Both the position numbers and the translations under genes were made by a program. The notes under the pieces are model-generated. The model had not been told where the DNA came from and ran no database searches. It saw nothing but the letters and a program-made list of their open reading frames with translations. DNA of 64,000 nt, taken from contig NZ_WOTH01000001.1 of NCBI RefSeq assembly GCF_011516945.1, positions 1 to 64,000 of the forward strand, given 5' to 3'. Position 1 is the first letter of the stretch. Each line of letters opens with the position of its first letter. This document shows positions 46,207 through 55,933 of the stretch, in pieces. This DNA comes from Acetobacter estunensis (GTDB lineage: Bacteria; Pseudomonadota; Alphaproteobacteria; Acetobacterales; Acetobacteraceae).

Positions 46207-46953
46207 ATGTCCATTCGTGTCGGCGTTGCTGGCTGGTCGATTCCCCCTGCGTTTGCCACACAGTTTCCTTCAAGCGGCACGCATCTTGAACGCTATGGCA
46301 CACGTTTTTCAGTAGTCGAGATCAATAGCAGTTTCTATCGGCCGCATCGACGCACGACATATGAACGCTGGGCAGCAAGTGTGCCGCCTGCATTTCGTTT
46401 CTCCGTCAAGCTGCCCAAGGCCATTACGCATGAGCATCGTCTGGTCGATTGTCAGGCGCTCATGGAGAGATTTGCAGAGGAGACGAGCGGTCTGGGTGAC
46501 AAGCGTGGCCCCATTCTGATTCAGCTTCCGCCGAGTTTTGCCTATCCCGGCGATATTGCCGAACAGTTTCTCAGCGATCTGAAATCCCTGACGACAGGAG
46601 GGCCTCTTGTTCTGGAGCCGAGGCATGTCAGTTGGTTCCAGCCGGAGGTTGACCGCATGTTGAAGAGGCAACAGGTGTCACGGGTTGCGGCGGATCCGGC
46701 CAAACCGTTACAGGCCGCGCAGCCCGGAGGCTGGGAGGATCTCGTCTATTTTCGATTGCACGGCTCTCCCCGTATTTATGAGTCACCCTATGGGGAGCAG
46801 GACATTGAGGTTCGCGCAAAAGCTGTTGCCTCACTTAACGCTCATGGCGTCGATGTCTGGACGATCTACGACAACACCACATATGGTGCTGCCACGAAAA
46901 ATGCTCTGGAACTTGAAGACGCTGTGCGCCGTCAAAGACAAAGCGGGCAGTGA
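46207..46953 (+). CDS. DUF72 domain-containing protein (YecE-like)
   Basis: A 248-residue DUF72 protein, a TIM-barrel family of unknown activity. Typical features: VGVAGWSIP at the N-terminus, VEINSSFYRPHRRTTYERWAASVP, FRFSVKLPKAITHEHRL, ILIQLPPSFAY and YFRLHGSPRIYESPYG with an ending IYDNTTYGAATKNAL. AGGAGGA seven bases upstream supports the start. It is convergent with the giant helicase gene, 90 bp apart, but I see no functional link. Confidence 0.9.
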   Translation: MSIRVGVAGWSIPPAFATQFPSSGTHLERYGTRFSVVEINSSFYRPHRRTTYERWAASVPPAFRFSVKLPKAITHEHRLVDCQALMERFAEETSGLGDKRGPILIQLPPSFAYPGDIAEQFLSDLKSLTTGGPLVLEPRHVSWFQPEVDRMLKRQQVSRVAADPAKPLQAAQPGGWEDLVYFRLHGSPRIYESPYGEQDIEVRAKAVASLNAHGVDVWTIYDNTTYGAATKNALELEDAVRRQRQSGQ

Positions 46954-47043
46954 AATGGCCCGTGGCCGCTCGGTCTTTTGATATCGAAAGATTGATCGAC
47001 TGCGTTCAGAAGAGCCGCAAGAGCGCCACCTCGTCAGAATAAG

Positions 47044-50000
47044 CTACGTCGCTTCCTTATTCGTCTGACATGCCGGTGTCGAACGGGCCTGAGTCAGCGC
47101 CTTTTCCAGTCGGGCACGCGTGGCAGTTCCCATGCGTCCCATGCCACAGGCTTTACGCATCGCGCTCAGAAGATCGCTCTCGCTGTATCCGTTCCCATCG
47201 AGAGAGCGGGCGAGCGTGACGAGGGCCGCCAGCGGAACCGTTGAGGGGTCGAGGCTTTCCCCGGCTGCAGGCGCGGGAAAGGGGATATCTGTCTCGGGTG
47301 AAAAATGCGGTGGCCAGATGAAGGTGCCGCAGTCTTCCATGCTGCGTGTCAGTGTCGGCGGAATGGCTGTGAGAATCCGCTGACGGATGTCGCGTCCTAC
47401 GCGAGCAAAGCCGTGGTTGCGCGAGAGGGATTGGACGAGAATATCTTCGCGGATCGGCCCTTTCTCTGTCACGAGATATTCGATCATGGCCTGTAAATGC
47501 GGCGTATAATCTTCTTCGAAGAAGCGCTCATGGTCGGCAGGAATACGTGGTGTGGGTTCTATTGTGTTCACGGGACCGCGCGCGAGAAGAGTAGGACGGG
47601 GCATTTCCGCTGTCGTAGAGAAGGTCTTTTCTGGCGCGTGCGGAGCGGAGTCCTTGGTATCTTCCTCCGGTTTGGATGCATTTTCTCGCAGGGCTTCCTC
47701 CGCCGCCGCCTGTGCGGCGACGGCGCTCTTGCGATCACGTTCTTCCTGTTCGGCGCGGCGCTTGCGTGTCTGCTCCAGAACGCTGCGTAACTGCTGGTCG
47801 ATGCGGTCGCATTCGCGGGCGGCGTTGGTCCACCAGTCGGTGGACCATATACGCAGAATGGACCATCCAAGCCCTTCCAGCACTGTCTGACGCAGTCGGT
47901 CCCGGTCCCGAGCCGTGGCGCTGCGGTGATAGGTCGCGCCGTCGCACTCCACGCCTGCGAGGAATGCGGCAGCACGGTCGGGATCGACAATGCCAAGGTC
48001 GATGCGAAAACCCGAGACGCCCACTTGTGGAATTACCTGCCACCCCTTGCCGCGCAGAAGCGCGGCAACTTCTTCCTCGAACAGGCTGTCGAACCCGCCT
48101 ACGGAACCTTCGTCCACGCCTGCGAGCGCTTTTGAACCGTGTTCGGCAAAGACGAGGAACTTCCGGAGATCGCGCACGCCCTGTGCGCTGGTGCGGTTGA
48201 TGTCGATGCGGTCCGGACGGAAGGAACCGAACACGACCAGCTTTTCACGGGCACGGGTGATGGCCACGTTGAGTCGCCGCTCTCCACCATCGCGATTGAG
48301 GGGGCCGAAATTAAGCGTCATGTGGTTTGCCTGATCGGGACCATAGGTGAGGGAAAAGAGCATGATGTCGCGCTCTTCTCCCTGCACGTTTTCAAGATTG
48401 CGGATCAGCACGGGTTCATTGGCATCGTCATTGAAGAAACGCTCGATGTCCGGATGGCTCTCGCGGGCCTTATCGAACAGGTCGGTGATGAGGGTCTGCT
48501 GCTCGCTGTTGAAGGTGACGATGCCCAGAGAGCGGTTCGTGCCGTCGCGCAAAAGCGTGAGTGCTTCCGCCACGATGGCCTGTGCTTCCATCGGGTTGGT
48601 GCGCGCGCCACCGCGCAGATAGACGCTATCGGGCACGAAGCGGAAGGAAACCGCCCGATCCTGTGTGACGGGTGAGGGAAAGGTGATGAGCTGACCGCCG
48701 TAATAGGCGTGATTGGAGAAGGCGATCAGGCTTTCGTGACGACTGCGATAGTGCCAGTTGAGTTGTACGGAGGGGATGCCCGCACCACGACACTCATCAA
48801 GGATGGATTCCAGATCGCAGGTTTCGGCGTCACGGACGCTTTCGTCTTCACTGGCGCTGCGATTGAAAAAATCCGTCGGGGGAAGCTGTTTCGGATCGCC
48901 CACGACGATCACCTGCCGTCCACGGCCGATCACGCCGATGGCGTCCCATGTCGGGATTTGCGAGGCCTCATCGAAGATGACGAGATCGAAAGGCTGCGCG
49001 TCATGGGGAAGATATTGCGCGACGGAAAGCGGGCTCATCATCAGGCAGGGCGTGAGCTGACGCAGCGCGTGAGGCATTTTTTCGGCAAGCTGGCGGATGG
49101 GCAGGTGACGCGCCTTCTTTGCCGCTTCGCGTGTGAGAACCTTGTATTCCGTGTCGGTTGCCCGGGTTTGCGCGTCAGGGATCTGGCCGGCGAGACGGGC
49201 ACGGGTCAGTTGCGTGGCCATCTTCATGATCTGGCGGTCGAGTTCACGAAACCGCTCGATGCTGCGCTCATGCGTGGCAGCGACAAAACCGCGCAGGAGC
49301 GGGGACCGTTCGACGGCTCCTGTGAGCCACCAGCGGGCATAGTTGGCCTCGAACACCGTTACGGTTTCGGGGGCCGGGATGAGTCCGCTTTCCACCGCGT
49401 CCACCAGTGGGCCGAGGCCGAGCCGCTCCGCGCGTTGGCAGGTGAGTTTCCAGTTGCACCAGTCACGCAGGTTTCGTGACGCTGCAATCCAGCCTCTCAA
49501 GCGTTTTGTCAGGGCAGGAAGCCAGTCGGGGGCCGTGGTGTCGGCCATGCGATCGGGTGCTGTTTCGCTGATCGTTGCGAATGTTTCAAGATTTTTGATA
49601 ACGGTTTCAAGATTTTGGCTGAACGTGTCGAACGACGCGCGTGCCGATCCGCTGGGAGTGAGCAGATCGCGTCCTTCTGACAGCAGTGCCCGCAGGTGGG
49701 TGCGTGCGGCCAGCAGGACCGTGACATCGGGGGCACAGGTGGCCAGCGCTGCGCGGGTAGAGCGGCCCCAGGCGTGATGCGCGTCCACACGGTCGAAATC
49801 CGTATCCAGTCCCTGCCACAGAGTCGTTCCGACTGTAAGACCATGTGGCGCATCGGCCAGATGCTTTTCAATGTCACGCAATGCAATCAGACGTTGCAGA
49901 TCCGGTGCGCAATCCTCGGGCAGTGCGCCATCTGCGTGCGGTTCGAGTTGCTTGCGGACGGATTTGATGGCCTTGGATTTGGCGAGAAACTGAAAAACGG

Positions 50001-53000
50001 ATTTTTCCTGCGCTTCGTTCCATGTTTTCAGAAGATCATCCAGAGGCAAGGTTTTTGCCTCGGGTTTCCATGCGACGGAAAGCTGAGCGGTCAGTTCGCC
50101 ATGACGGGCGATGTGTGGCTTTTCGGCATGCATGGCATTGCGGGTGGCGTCCGAATCTTCTGCGAAAGCCCACGCGGATGCTTCATCTTTTTCAAGACAG
50201 GCGCAAAGGATTCGCAGATGCTGCAGTGCGGGAAGGGACATGTCCTCGATCCCGAGATTCAGCGTCTTGCGTACGGCTTTCGTACTGACGGCGAGTTGCT
50301 CGACCCCTGTTAGAAGAGTGCGGGCGGCATCCACGAAATCCTTTTCCCACTGGGGCCCCCACTCCGTCCGGTCCAGACCGGAGAGCGCGGGTGAACTGAT
50401 GACATCGCCGATCCGTTCATGAACACTGGCAATATCGTCGGCGGCTTTGCATAGTGCTTCGTATCCGTCCTCGTCGTGCATGTCCGGTGAAGGCCATGTG
50501 AAGGTAAGTGGCAGGAGCTGGGCGTCATCGGCCCGCAGAACGACGCCGATGGCGCGGAAGGGTGTCCACCCGTTGCGCCAGCGCTGGTGAAGTTCATGGA
50601 CATAGGCATTCAGTTCGCCGCGTAGGAGATTGATCTGCTCGCGGGAGCGGCGCCAGTCGCCTTCATCGAAACGATCAAGCACGTTCTGGGCCGTCTGGAA
50701 TTGTTCCAGCACGGCCATCTTGCTCGCTTTGGGCGAGAACAGGTCGAGGCAGAACTCCGCAAGTCCGATCTGACGCAGGCGGTTGCGCACCACTTCCAGA
50801 GCGGCGCGTTTTTCCGCCACGAACAGGACCGAGCGGCCCTGTGCCAGCGTGTTGGCAATGATGTTCGTAATAGTCTGACTTTTTCCGGTTCCCGGTGGGC
50901 CGATCAGCACGAAGTTGTCTCCCGCCGCTGCGCGGGCGACAGCGCGGAGCTGGGAGGAATCGGCCTCCATCGGACAGGCGAGATCGGCCTGCGAAAACAG
51001 TTCATCCAGCGCGCCATCCGTTTCTGTCATGGGCGCGGCACCGGTGGAGGAGGGGCTGTCCTCGCTCACGCCGTCGAGCAGGCGACGGGCGACCTCGTTG
51101 GAGCGCAGGCTTTCGCGACGCTCCAGCAGATCTTTCCACATGAGGAACTTGGCAAAGGACAGGGTGGTCAGAGCGACGTCATCGTGCACTTCCCATCCTG
51201 GAACATTTCTCAGGCCCGCGCGAAAGATAGTGATGATGCGGGTGACATCCAATCCGTTGCCATCTTCGGGGAGTTGGTCCCCTTCCAGTTCGGGGAAGCG
51301 GAGGTTGTAGTCGTTGCGCAGCATTTCCAGCAGTGTGATGTTCACGCGGCTGTCATCGCCGTGCGGGCGCAGCACGAAGCCGGAGCGCACACTGGGGCGT
51401 TCGAGCGTCACGGGCACGAGGATCAGCGGGGCCAGCCAGGGGGTATCGCCGTCCTTGCGGGTCCATGCGAGTGCGCCGATGGTGAGATAAAGGATATTGG
51501 AGCCACCCTCCTGCTCGGCGGACTGGCCACGACGGTAGATTTCGGTCAGAGCGGCCTGAAGCGCGGTTTCGGTGCGCGCGACGAGCAGTTCGCGCCGGTC
51601 GAGAGCTTCGATGGCGTAGGCGCGGGCGGCATCTTCGTGCAGGCGGTCATGATGCAGCGCAGCGTCCCGCGGATCGCCGTCTTTCATCATGTCGGGCCAT
51701 GGGCAGAATCGCAGAGGGCGACCTTTCCCGCCAGCGCGGAGGCTGGCGAGTGTGTCCTCGAGCCTGCCCGGATCGGGGCAGTCGATACGGATGATCTGCT
51801 TTTCGCTTTTGGGTAGGTTCAAAAGCCGGTTGCGCCCCGACATGTCGAGCAGGCGGTTGCACCAGCGACTGATGCGGTCAGCAGGAGAAGACGCAGCGTC
51901 CTCTTCCGTCTCCAGCCTGTCTTCACGCAGGCTCGGCGTGTCCTCGAAGGCGGGTTGGTCCTCGGAGCCTGCGTTTTTTGTTTCTTTCTCTGCTGTGGCG
52001 GTGGTGTTGGCGCCGGGCATGGAGAGCGGACGGATGCGACGCAGGCGTGCACGATGAATGTCGATGAGTTCGCAAAATGTGTTGTCTTCGTCCTCTCCCG
52101 CGTGGCGAAGATTGGCTTCTCCTTTCTCGCACGCCACGGTGAAGGACGGTTTGCGGTCGAGAGTGACGAGGGTGGTCTCGAACACCTTGATCTCGTCCAG
52201 CTTCAGACGGTTGCGCAGGCTGGGAAGATCACGGGTGACGGAGGTGAGGGTGTCGGATTTCGTCAGCCAGACGCCCGTGAAGGCATGACCTTCGGTGATG
52301 ACGATGAGCGGGTGCAGCCCCACGGCTTCCAGACAGGCGGCGAACAGCAGCGCCGTATCGAGACAGGTGCCGAGGCGTTCTTCCATGATCTGGGAAGGCA
52401 GACGCACACGCTGGCCGTTTTCCACGAAAGAAGCAGGCGGGCTGATATAGGTGATGTCCAGCGCACAGATGGCGCACCAGATGGCTTGCGCCTGTTCCCA
52501 CACACGCGCCTTGTCGCGCTGGTAGCCTTCAAGCGTGTGTGGTTTTCCGGCGGCGCGGAGAATCTCGGAAGCGCTGCGCAGGATGCGGCCGATGGCGGGG
52601 TCGTTTGGTAGCACGAAGGCGGCGAGGATATCGGGAACGCCGGACAGGCCGCCCCATTCGCTGCGGGCCAGTACGCGGATGTCATGAGTCTTGCGCAGCA
52701 GTTCTTCTACGCCGCTGCGGACGATGAAGGTGATCTCCGCACGAGAGGCTTCTGTCTGCTGCTGGAGCCATGTGCCGTTTAGCCGCACATCCTGCGGGCG
52801 CAAACTGCGGTATTCGCCGGCGCCAACCTGCTGGAGCCGCCATGTGTGCGGCTGGATGGCGGGAGGCTCACAGGTCAGGCTGATTTCGAGTTCGGACCAG
52901 CTTTTGGAAGTGGCGTTTTCCAGCGCTAGTTCCGACAGAAACGGCACGCTGTTTTCCCATAAAGCGGCGTTGACGGAGTCCTGAAGGCTGACATGCAGTT

Positions 53001-53070
53001 GAAGATGGGCTGGAGACTCGTCAGAGAGCGCGGTTGCGGAAGTGTCCACATCCATTGATTCGCCGGTCAT
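47044..53070 (-). CDS. Giant DUF4011-SF1 helicase-Vsr-like nuclease-DUF3320 protein, candidate defence gene
   Basis: One chain of 2008 residues. Order: an N-terminal beta-rich part; a transglutaminase-like segment with Cys236 (LGTCLDTALLFA) and His262 (TEGHAFTGVWL); a Glu/Ser-rich linker (about 355-395); DUF4011 from about 400 (RWCNRLLDMSGRNRLLNLPKS). Then an SF1, Upf1-like helicase: Walker A GPPGTGKS at 724-731, a long helical insert, Walker B DEAS with Asp1367-Glu1368, GDPKQLPP, and late RLNVAITRAREKLVVFGS. Then a Vsr/DUF559-like nuclease with RIDLGIVDP and VECDG (Glu1708), a charged coiled linker, and a DUF3320 winged-helix region (about 1840-1930). This architecture, without the N-terminal part, is reported as a single-gene anti-phage system (I recall the name Hhe). 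All motifs look intact. Confidence 0.88.
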   Translation of the reverse strand: MTGESMDVDTSATALSDESPAHLQLHVSLQDSVNAALWENSVPFLSELALENATSKSWSELEISLTCEPPAIQPHTWRLQQVGAGEYRSLRPQDVRLNGTWLQQQTEASRAEITFIVRSGVEELLRKTHDIRVLARSEWGGLSGVPDILAAFVLPNDPAIGRILRSASEILRAAGKPHTLEGYQRDKARVWEQAQAIWCAICALDITYISPPASFVENGQRVRLPSQIMEERLGTCLDTALLFAACLEAVGLHPLIVITEGHAFTGVWLTKSDTLTSVTRDLPSLRNRLKLDEIKVFETTLVTLDRKPSFTVACEKGEANLRHAGEDEDNTFCELIDIHRARLRRIRPLSMPGANTTATAEKETKNAGSEDQPAFEDTPSLREDRLETEEDAASSPADRISRWCNRLLDMSGRNRLLNLPKSEKQIIRIDCPDPGRLEDTLASLRAGGKGRPLRFCPWPDMMKDGDPRDAALHHDRLHEDAARAYAIEALDRRELLVARTETALQAALTEIYRRGQSAEQEGGSNILYLTIGALAWTRKDGDTPWLAPLILVPVTLERPSVRSGFVLRPHGDDSRVNITLLEMLRNDYNLRFPELEGDQLPEDGNGLDVTRIITIFRAGLRNVPGWEVHDDVALTTLSFAKFLMWKDLLERRESLRSNEVARRLLDGVSEDSPSSTGAAPMTETDGALDELFSQADLACPMEADSSQLRAVARAAAGDNFVLIGPPGTGKSQTITNIIANTLAQGRSVLFVAEKRAALEVVRNRLRQIGLAEFCLDLFSPKASKMAVLEQFQTAQNVLDRFDEGDWRRSREQINLLRGELNAYVHELHQRWRNGWTPFRAIGVVLRADDAQLLPLTFTWPSPDMHDEDGYEALCKAADDIASVHERIGDVISSPALSGLDRTEWGPQWEKDFVDAARTLLTGVEQLAVSTKAVRKTLNLGIEDMSLPALQHLRILCACLEKDEASAWAFAEDSDATRNAMHAEKPHIARHGELTAQLSVAWKPEAKTLPLDDLLKTWNEAQEKSVFQFLAKSKAIKSVRKQLEPHADGALPEDCAPDLQRLIALRDIEKHLADAPHGLTVGTTLWQGLDTDFDRVDAHHAWGRSTRAALATCAPDVTVLLAARTHLRALLSEGRDLLTPSGSARASFDTFSQNLETVIKNLETFATISETAPDRMADTTAPDWLPALTKRLRGWIAASRNLRDWCNWKLTCQRAERLGLGPLVDAVESGLIPAPETVTVFEANYARWWLTGAVERSPLLRGFVAATHERSIERFRELDRQIMKMATQLTRARLAGQIPDAQTRATDTEYKVLTREAAKKARHLPIRQLAEKMPHALRQLTPCLMMSPLSVAQYLPHDAQPFDLVIFDEASQIPTWDAIGVIGRGRQVIVVGDPKQLPPTDFFNRSASEDESVRDAETCDLESILDECRGAGIPSVQLNWHYRSRHESLIAFSNHAYYGGQLITFPSPVTQDRAVSFRFVPDSVYLRGGARTNPMEAQAIVAEALTLLRDGTNRSLGIVTFNSEQQTLITDLFDKARESHPDIERFFNDDANEPVLIRNLENVQGEERDIMLFSLTYGPDQANHMTLNFGPLNRDGGERRLNVAITRAREKLVVFGSFRPDRIDINRTSAQGVRDLRKFLVFAEHGSKALAGVDEGSVGGFDSLFEEEVAALLRGKGWQVIPQVGVSGFRIDLGIVDPDRAAAFLAGVECDGATYHRSATARDRDRLRQTVLEGLGWSILRIWSTDWWTNAARECDRIDQQLRSVLEQTRKRRAEQEERDRKSAVAAQAAAEEALRENASKPEEDTKDSAPHAPEKTFSTTAEMPRPTLLARGPVNTIEPTPRIPADHERFFEEDYTPHLQAMIEYLVTEKGPIREDILVQSLSRNHGFARVGRDIRQRILTAIPPTLTRSMEDCGTFIWPPHFSPETDIPFPAPAAGESLDPSTVPLAALVTLARSLDGNGYSESDLLSAMRKACGMGRMGTATRARLEKALTQARSTPACQTNKEAT

Positions 53071-53505
53071 GGTCAGTCCGTCTTTCCTGTGAGCAGATCA
53101 GAACATGAACAAGCAGTTAATGGCGCATGTGTCGAGGGGATATGGCGCATTGTGAAGATGCTGCAAGCGCTGAGAAAGATGACAAGAATATGAGATATGG
53201 AGTGATCTCAAAATTGAGAGATGCTTCTGTGCCTTGTTGCGCAGACTAAATTTCGTGACAGCGGGTGGGGCTGTGTCGTGTTCATCCAATGCTGTCGCAA
53301 CTCAATGCCAGGATCGTCTTGGTTGGCTCACTATTCGACTGTGGTGAACAGCACTCTCCTCCGTAAACGCTGGAGATGAATGTGACGTCAGCGGTATCGT
53401 CCAAGTTATGGGCCTATTTTCATCTGCCGTTGCAGATGTGCCCCGAGGCCCGCATGCTCAGCATCTGTTGCGTGCACGCTCACCGGCCGTTGGCAGAAGG
53501 GCATC
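53071..53505. other. Divergent intergenic region between helicase and LysR genes
   Basis: These 435 bp carry the upstream regions of two divergent genes. No convincing gene or strong repeat is seen. It is more AT-rich than its surroundings at 53100-53240. The LysR ribosome site AGAAGGG is at its right edge. Confidence 0.5.
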
Positions 53506-54402
53506 ATGAAGAATCTTGATCTGTTCCGGTCTTTCGCTGCTCTTGGAGAACTCTGCAACTTCTCTGACGCCGCCGCACGACTGGGAATCACTCAGCCCAC
53601 TCTGACCAAGCAGATTGCACGGCTTGAAGACATGATGGGCACGCAGTTGTTCGAGCGCTCTCGGCAGGGAACGGAGCTTACCGCTTTCGGCTGCCAGTTT
53701 CTGGCTGAGGTGCAGCCGCTGGTGCGCGAAGCGAACCGTATATGGGAACGCGGATTGCGAATGGCCCATGGAGAAACTGGCCAGCTTGCCATTGGCTTTA
53801 CGTTTTCCGCTTTGGAAATCATGACGCGCGCGTTGATCGCCTACCGTGACGCCTATCCGGAAGTTGAACTGACTTTCAACGACATTTCCTCACAGTCCCA
53901 GTTGCCGATGGTGCGTGAACGGCAACTCGACGTCGCGTTTGCCCGCTGGCCAGCGGCCCCTGATCTTGCCTCCTGTCTGATCTCGCGTGACAGGCTGGCT
54001 TTCGTCTTTCCTGTTGCGCTTGAGGACCGGATCGCAACGATCGATAGCCCTGCCGTAAGCGGGCTGCCATTTATCCGACTGAAGAAATCTGTGGCGCCGG
54101 GTTTCGAAGAGGCTGTGGAGCGACTGTTTGCGTGGAAGGGTATTGATCCCGCCGTGACGCATTGGGTCAATGAAAGCCTTGTACAGCTGCGCATGGTCTC
54201 CGCAGGGTTGGGTGTAGCGGTGATGCATGAGTCGGCCCTTTCGGGCGTGATCGACACTCATGCGATCGTTGCCCAAGGAATCGAGGGACCGGCCCTCTCG
54301 TGGCAGGTGGGCATGTTCTGGCGCAAGGACGAGAAAAATCCTGTCGTCGGAAATTTCCTGCGTATCGCGCATGAGATGATGCGAACCTCATCTGCCTCAT
54401 GA
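53506..54402 (+). CDS. LysR-family transcriptional regulator
   Basis: A 298-residue LysR protein with an N-terminal HTH (LDLFRSFAALGELCNFSDAAARLGITQPTLTKQIARLE, about residues 4-42) and a ligand-binding domain. It starts after AGAAGGGCATC. It is on the same strand and 170 bp before the monooxygenase cluster, whose promoter it probably controls. The ligand may be the pathway substrate. Confidence 0.9.
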   Translation: MKNLDLFRSFAALGELCNFSDAAARLGITQPTLTKQIARLEDMMGTQLFERSRQGTELTAFGCQFLAEVQPLVREANRIWERGLRMAHGETGQLAIGFTFSALEIMTRALIAYRDAYPEVELTFNDISSQSQLPMVRERQLDVAFARWPAAPDLASCLISRDRLAFVFPVALEDRIATIDSPAVSGLPFIRLKKSVAPGFEEAVERLFAWKGIDPAVTHWVNESLVQLRMVSAGLGVAVMHESALSGVIDTHAIVAQGIEGPALSWQVGMFWRKDEKNPVVGNFLRIAHEMMRTSSAS

Positions 54403-54571
54403 ACGAATGGAACAAGAGCCGCCGTCTATTTCGGAGGTCAACGTCATTCCATAAGTTATCACGGAAGGAAACTCTTTACGGTTCAAAGCCGGAGATTACG
54501 CTGCCTATGCTGCGTGAAAGAGAGGGTAGCGCTGCTCCCACAGCGTGATGCCAGCAGAAGAGAGGCGGCTC

Positions 54572-55933
54572 ATGACCAGACAGATGCATCTCGCAGCTTT
54601 CATGAACGCAGGGCCGATGGGCACCACAGGCTGGCGCCATCCCGATGCCGATCCCGGCTTCATGACGCCCGGCTATTATCGCAAAATCGCGCGCATTCTT
54701 GAGAGCGCGCGTTTCGATCTGGCCTTCATTCCCGATGCCCTGTCCATGCCCCGTTCACTGGGGAACTCATTCCGCCCGGCGGTGGAGTGGGGATCCGGCA
54801 CGCCACGTCTGGACCCCATGACCGTGCTGGGCGTTATGGCCGGGGTGACCGAGCATCTGGGGCTCGCCGCCACGATTTCGACCGGTTATCACGAACCTTA
54901 CAATCTTGCCCGGACCCTTGGCACATTCGATTACATGACCGATGGGCGTGCGGGCTGGAACATTGTGACGTCCTTTCAGGATGCGGAGGCCCAGAATTTC
55001 GGACAGCCCCGTCTTCCGCCGCGTGACGAGCGTTATGCGCGCGCTGAAGAAGTGCTGGAAGCCACGACCCGGCTATGGGACAGCTGGGATGACAATGTGA
55101 TCTTTCAGGATAAGGAAGGCGGACATTTCGGTGATCCTGATCGGGTGCGGTCGGTGGATTATTCCGGACAGTATGTCAGCACGCAGGGACCGTTGTCAGT
55201 GCCTCGCCCTCCACAGGGGTATCCGCTTCTGATTCAGGCTGGTGCGTCGCCTCGTGGGCGTGATTTTGCGGCCCGCTGGGCCGATGTCATCTTCTCCAGT
55301 GCGGAATCTCTCGAAAGCGCGGCAGCTTTCTATGCGGACATCAAGAACCGGGCCCGGGCGCATGGGCGCGATCCTGAGCAGATCCGTATCCTGACCGCAG
55401 CCACGGTTGTTGTGGGTAGGACGGATGAGGATGCCATGGCGCGGCATGTGGCCTTTGTCGATCTGGTGCACCCCCTCGCCGGGCTGTCGCGACTTGCGTA
55501 TCATGTCAATGTAGATCTCACGAAATACGACCTTGATGGCCCGCTTCCCACGCTCGATGAGGTGGGTGTGCAGGGGCATTACGAAGAAGTCGTGGAATTT
55601 GCCCGACGTGAAAATCTCTCGGTCAGAGAGATCGGCCGCTGGTACGGGGCACGCACGGAAGGCAACATGATCGGCTCTCCCGCAAGCATTGCCGACAATA
55701 TGGAATTGTGGATGAAGGAGGGGGCCTCGGACGGCTTCATGGTGCAGGCCACACATCTGCCTGCGGCTTTCGAGGATTTTGCCCGTTTTGTCGTGCCGGA
55801 ATTGCAGAGGCGAGGTCTTCACCGCACGGAGTATACCGGTCGCACGGCACGTGAGACGCTGGGGCTTGCACGTCCCGCCCGCGATGAGTGGAAAAATCGT
55901 ATTGCTCCCGGACGTAAGGGGAGCGTGGGATGA
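54572..55933 (+). CDS. NtaA/SnaA/DszA-family FMNH2-dependent monooxygenase
   Basis: This 453-residue luciferase-like monooxygenase uses reduced FMN supplied by a separate reductase. N-terminal sequence GPMGTTGWRHPDADPGF, STGYHEPYNLARTLGTFDYMTDGRAGWNIVTS and QAGASPRGRDFAARWADVIF are hallmarks of the nitrilotriacetate/dibenzothiophene-sulfone/pristinamycin IIA group. ATG 54572 has a GAGAGG site; an upstream GTG at 54545 is weaker. Its stop overlaps the rhodanese start (ATGA). Family members cleave C-N or C-S bonds, so the substrate is probably a small N/S compound. Two flavin reductases are encoded downstream. Confidence 0.9.
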   Translation: MTRQMHLAAFMNAGPMGTTGWRHPDADPGFMTPGYYRKIARILESARFDLAFIPDALSMPRSLGNSFRPAVEWGSGTPRLDPMTVLGVMAGVTEHLGLAATISTGYHEPYNLARTLGTFDYMTDGRAGWNIVTSFQDAEAQNFGQPRLPPRDERYARAEEVLEATTRLWDSWDDNVIFQDKEGGHFGDPDRVRSVDYSGQYVSTQGPLSVPRPPQGYPLLIQAGASPRGRDFAARWADVIFSSAESLESAAAFYADIKNRARAHGRDPEQIRILTAATVVVGRTDEDAMARHVAFVDLVHPLAGLSRLAYHVNVDLTKYDLDGPLPTLDEVGVQGHYEEVVEFARRENLSVREIGRWYGARTEGNMIGSPASIADNMELWMKEGASDGFMVQATHLPAAFEDFARFVVPELQRRGLHRTEYTGRTARETLGLARPARDEWKNRIAPGRKGSVG

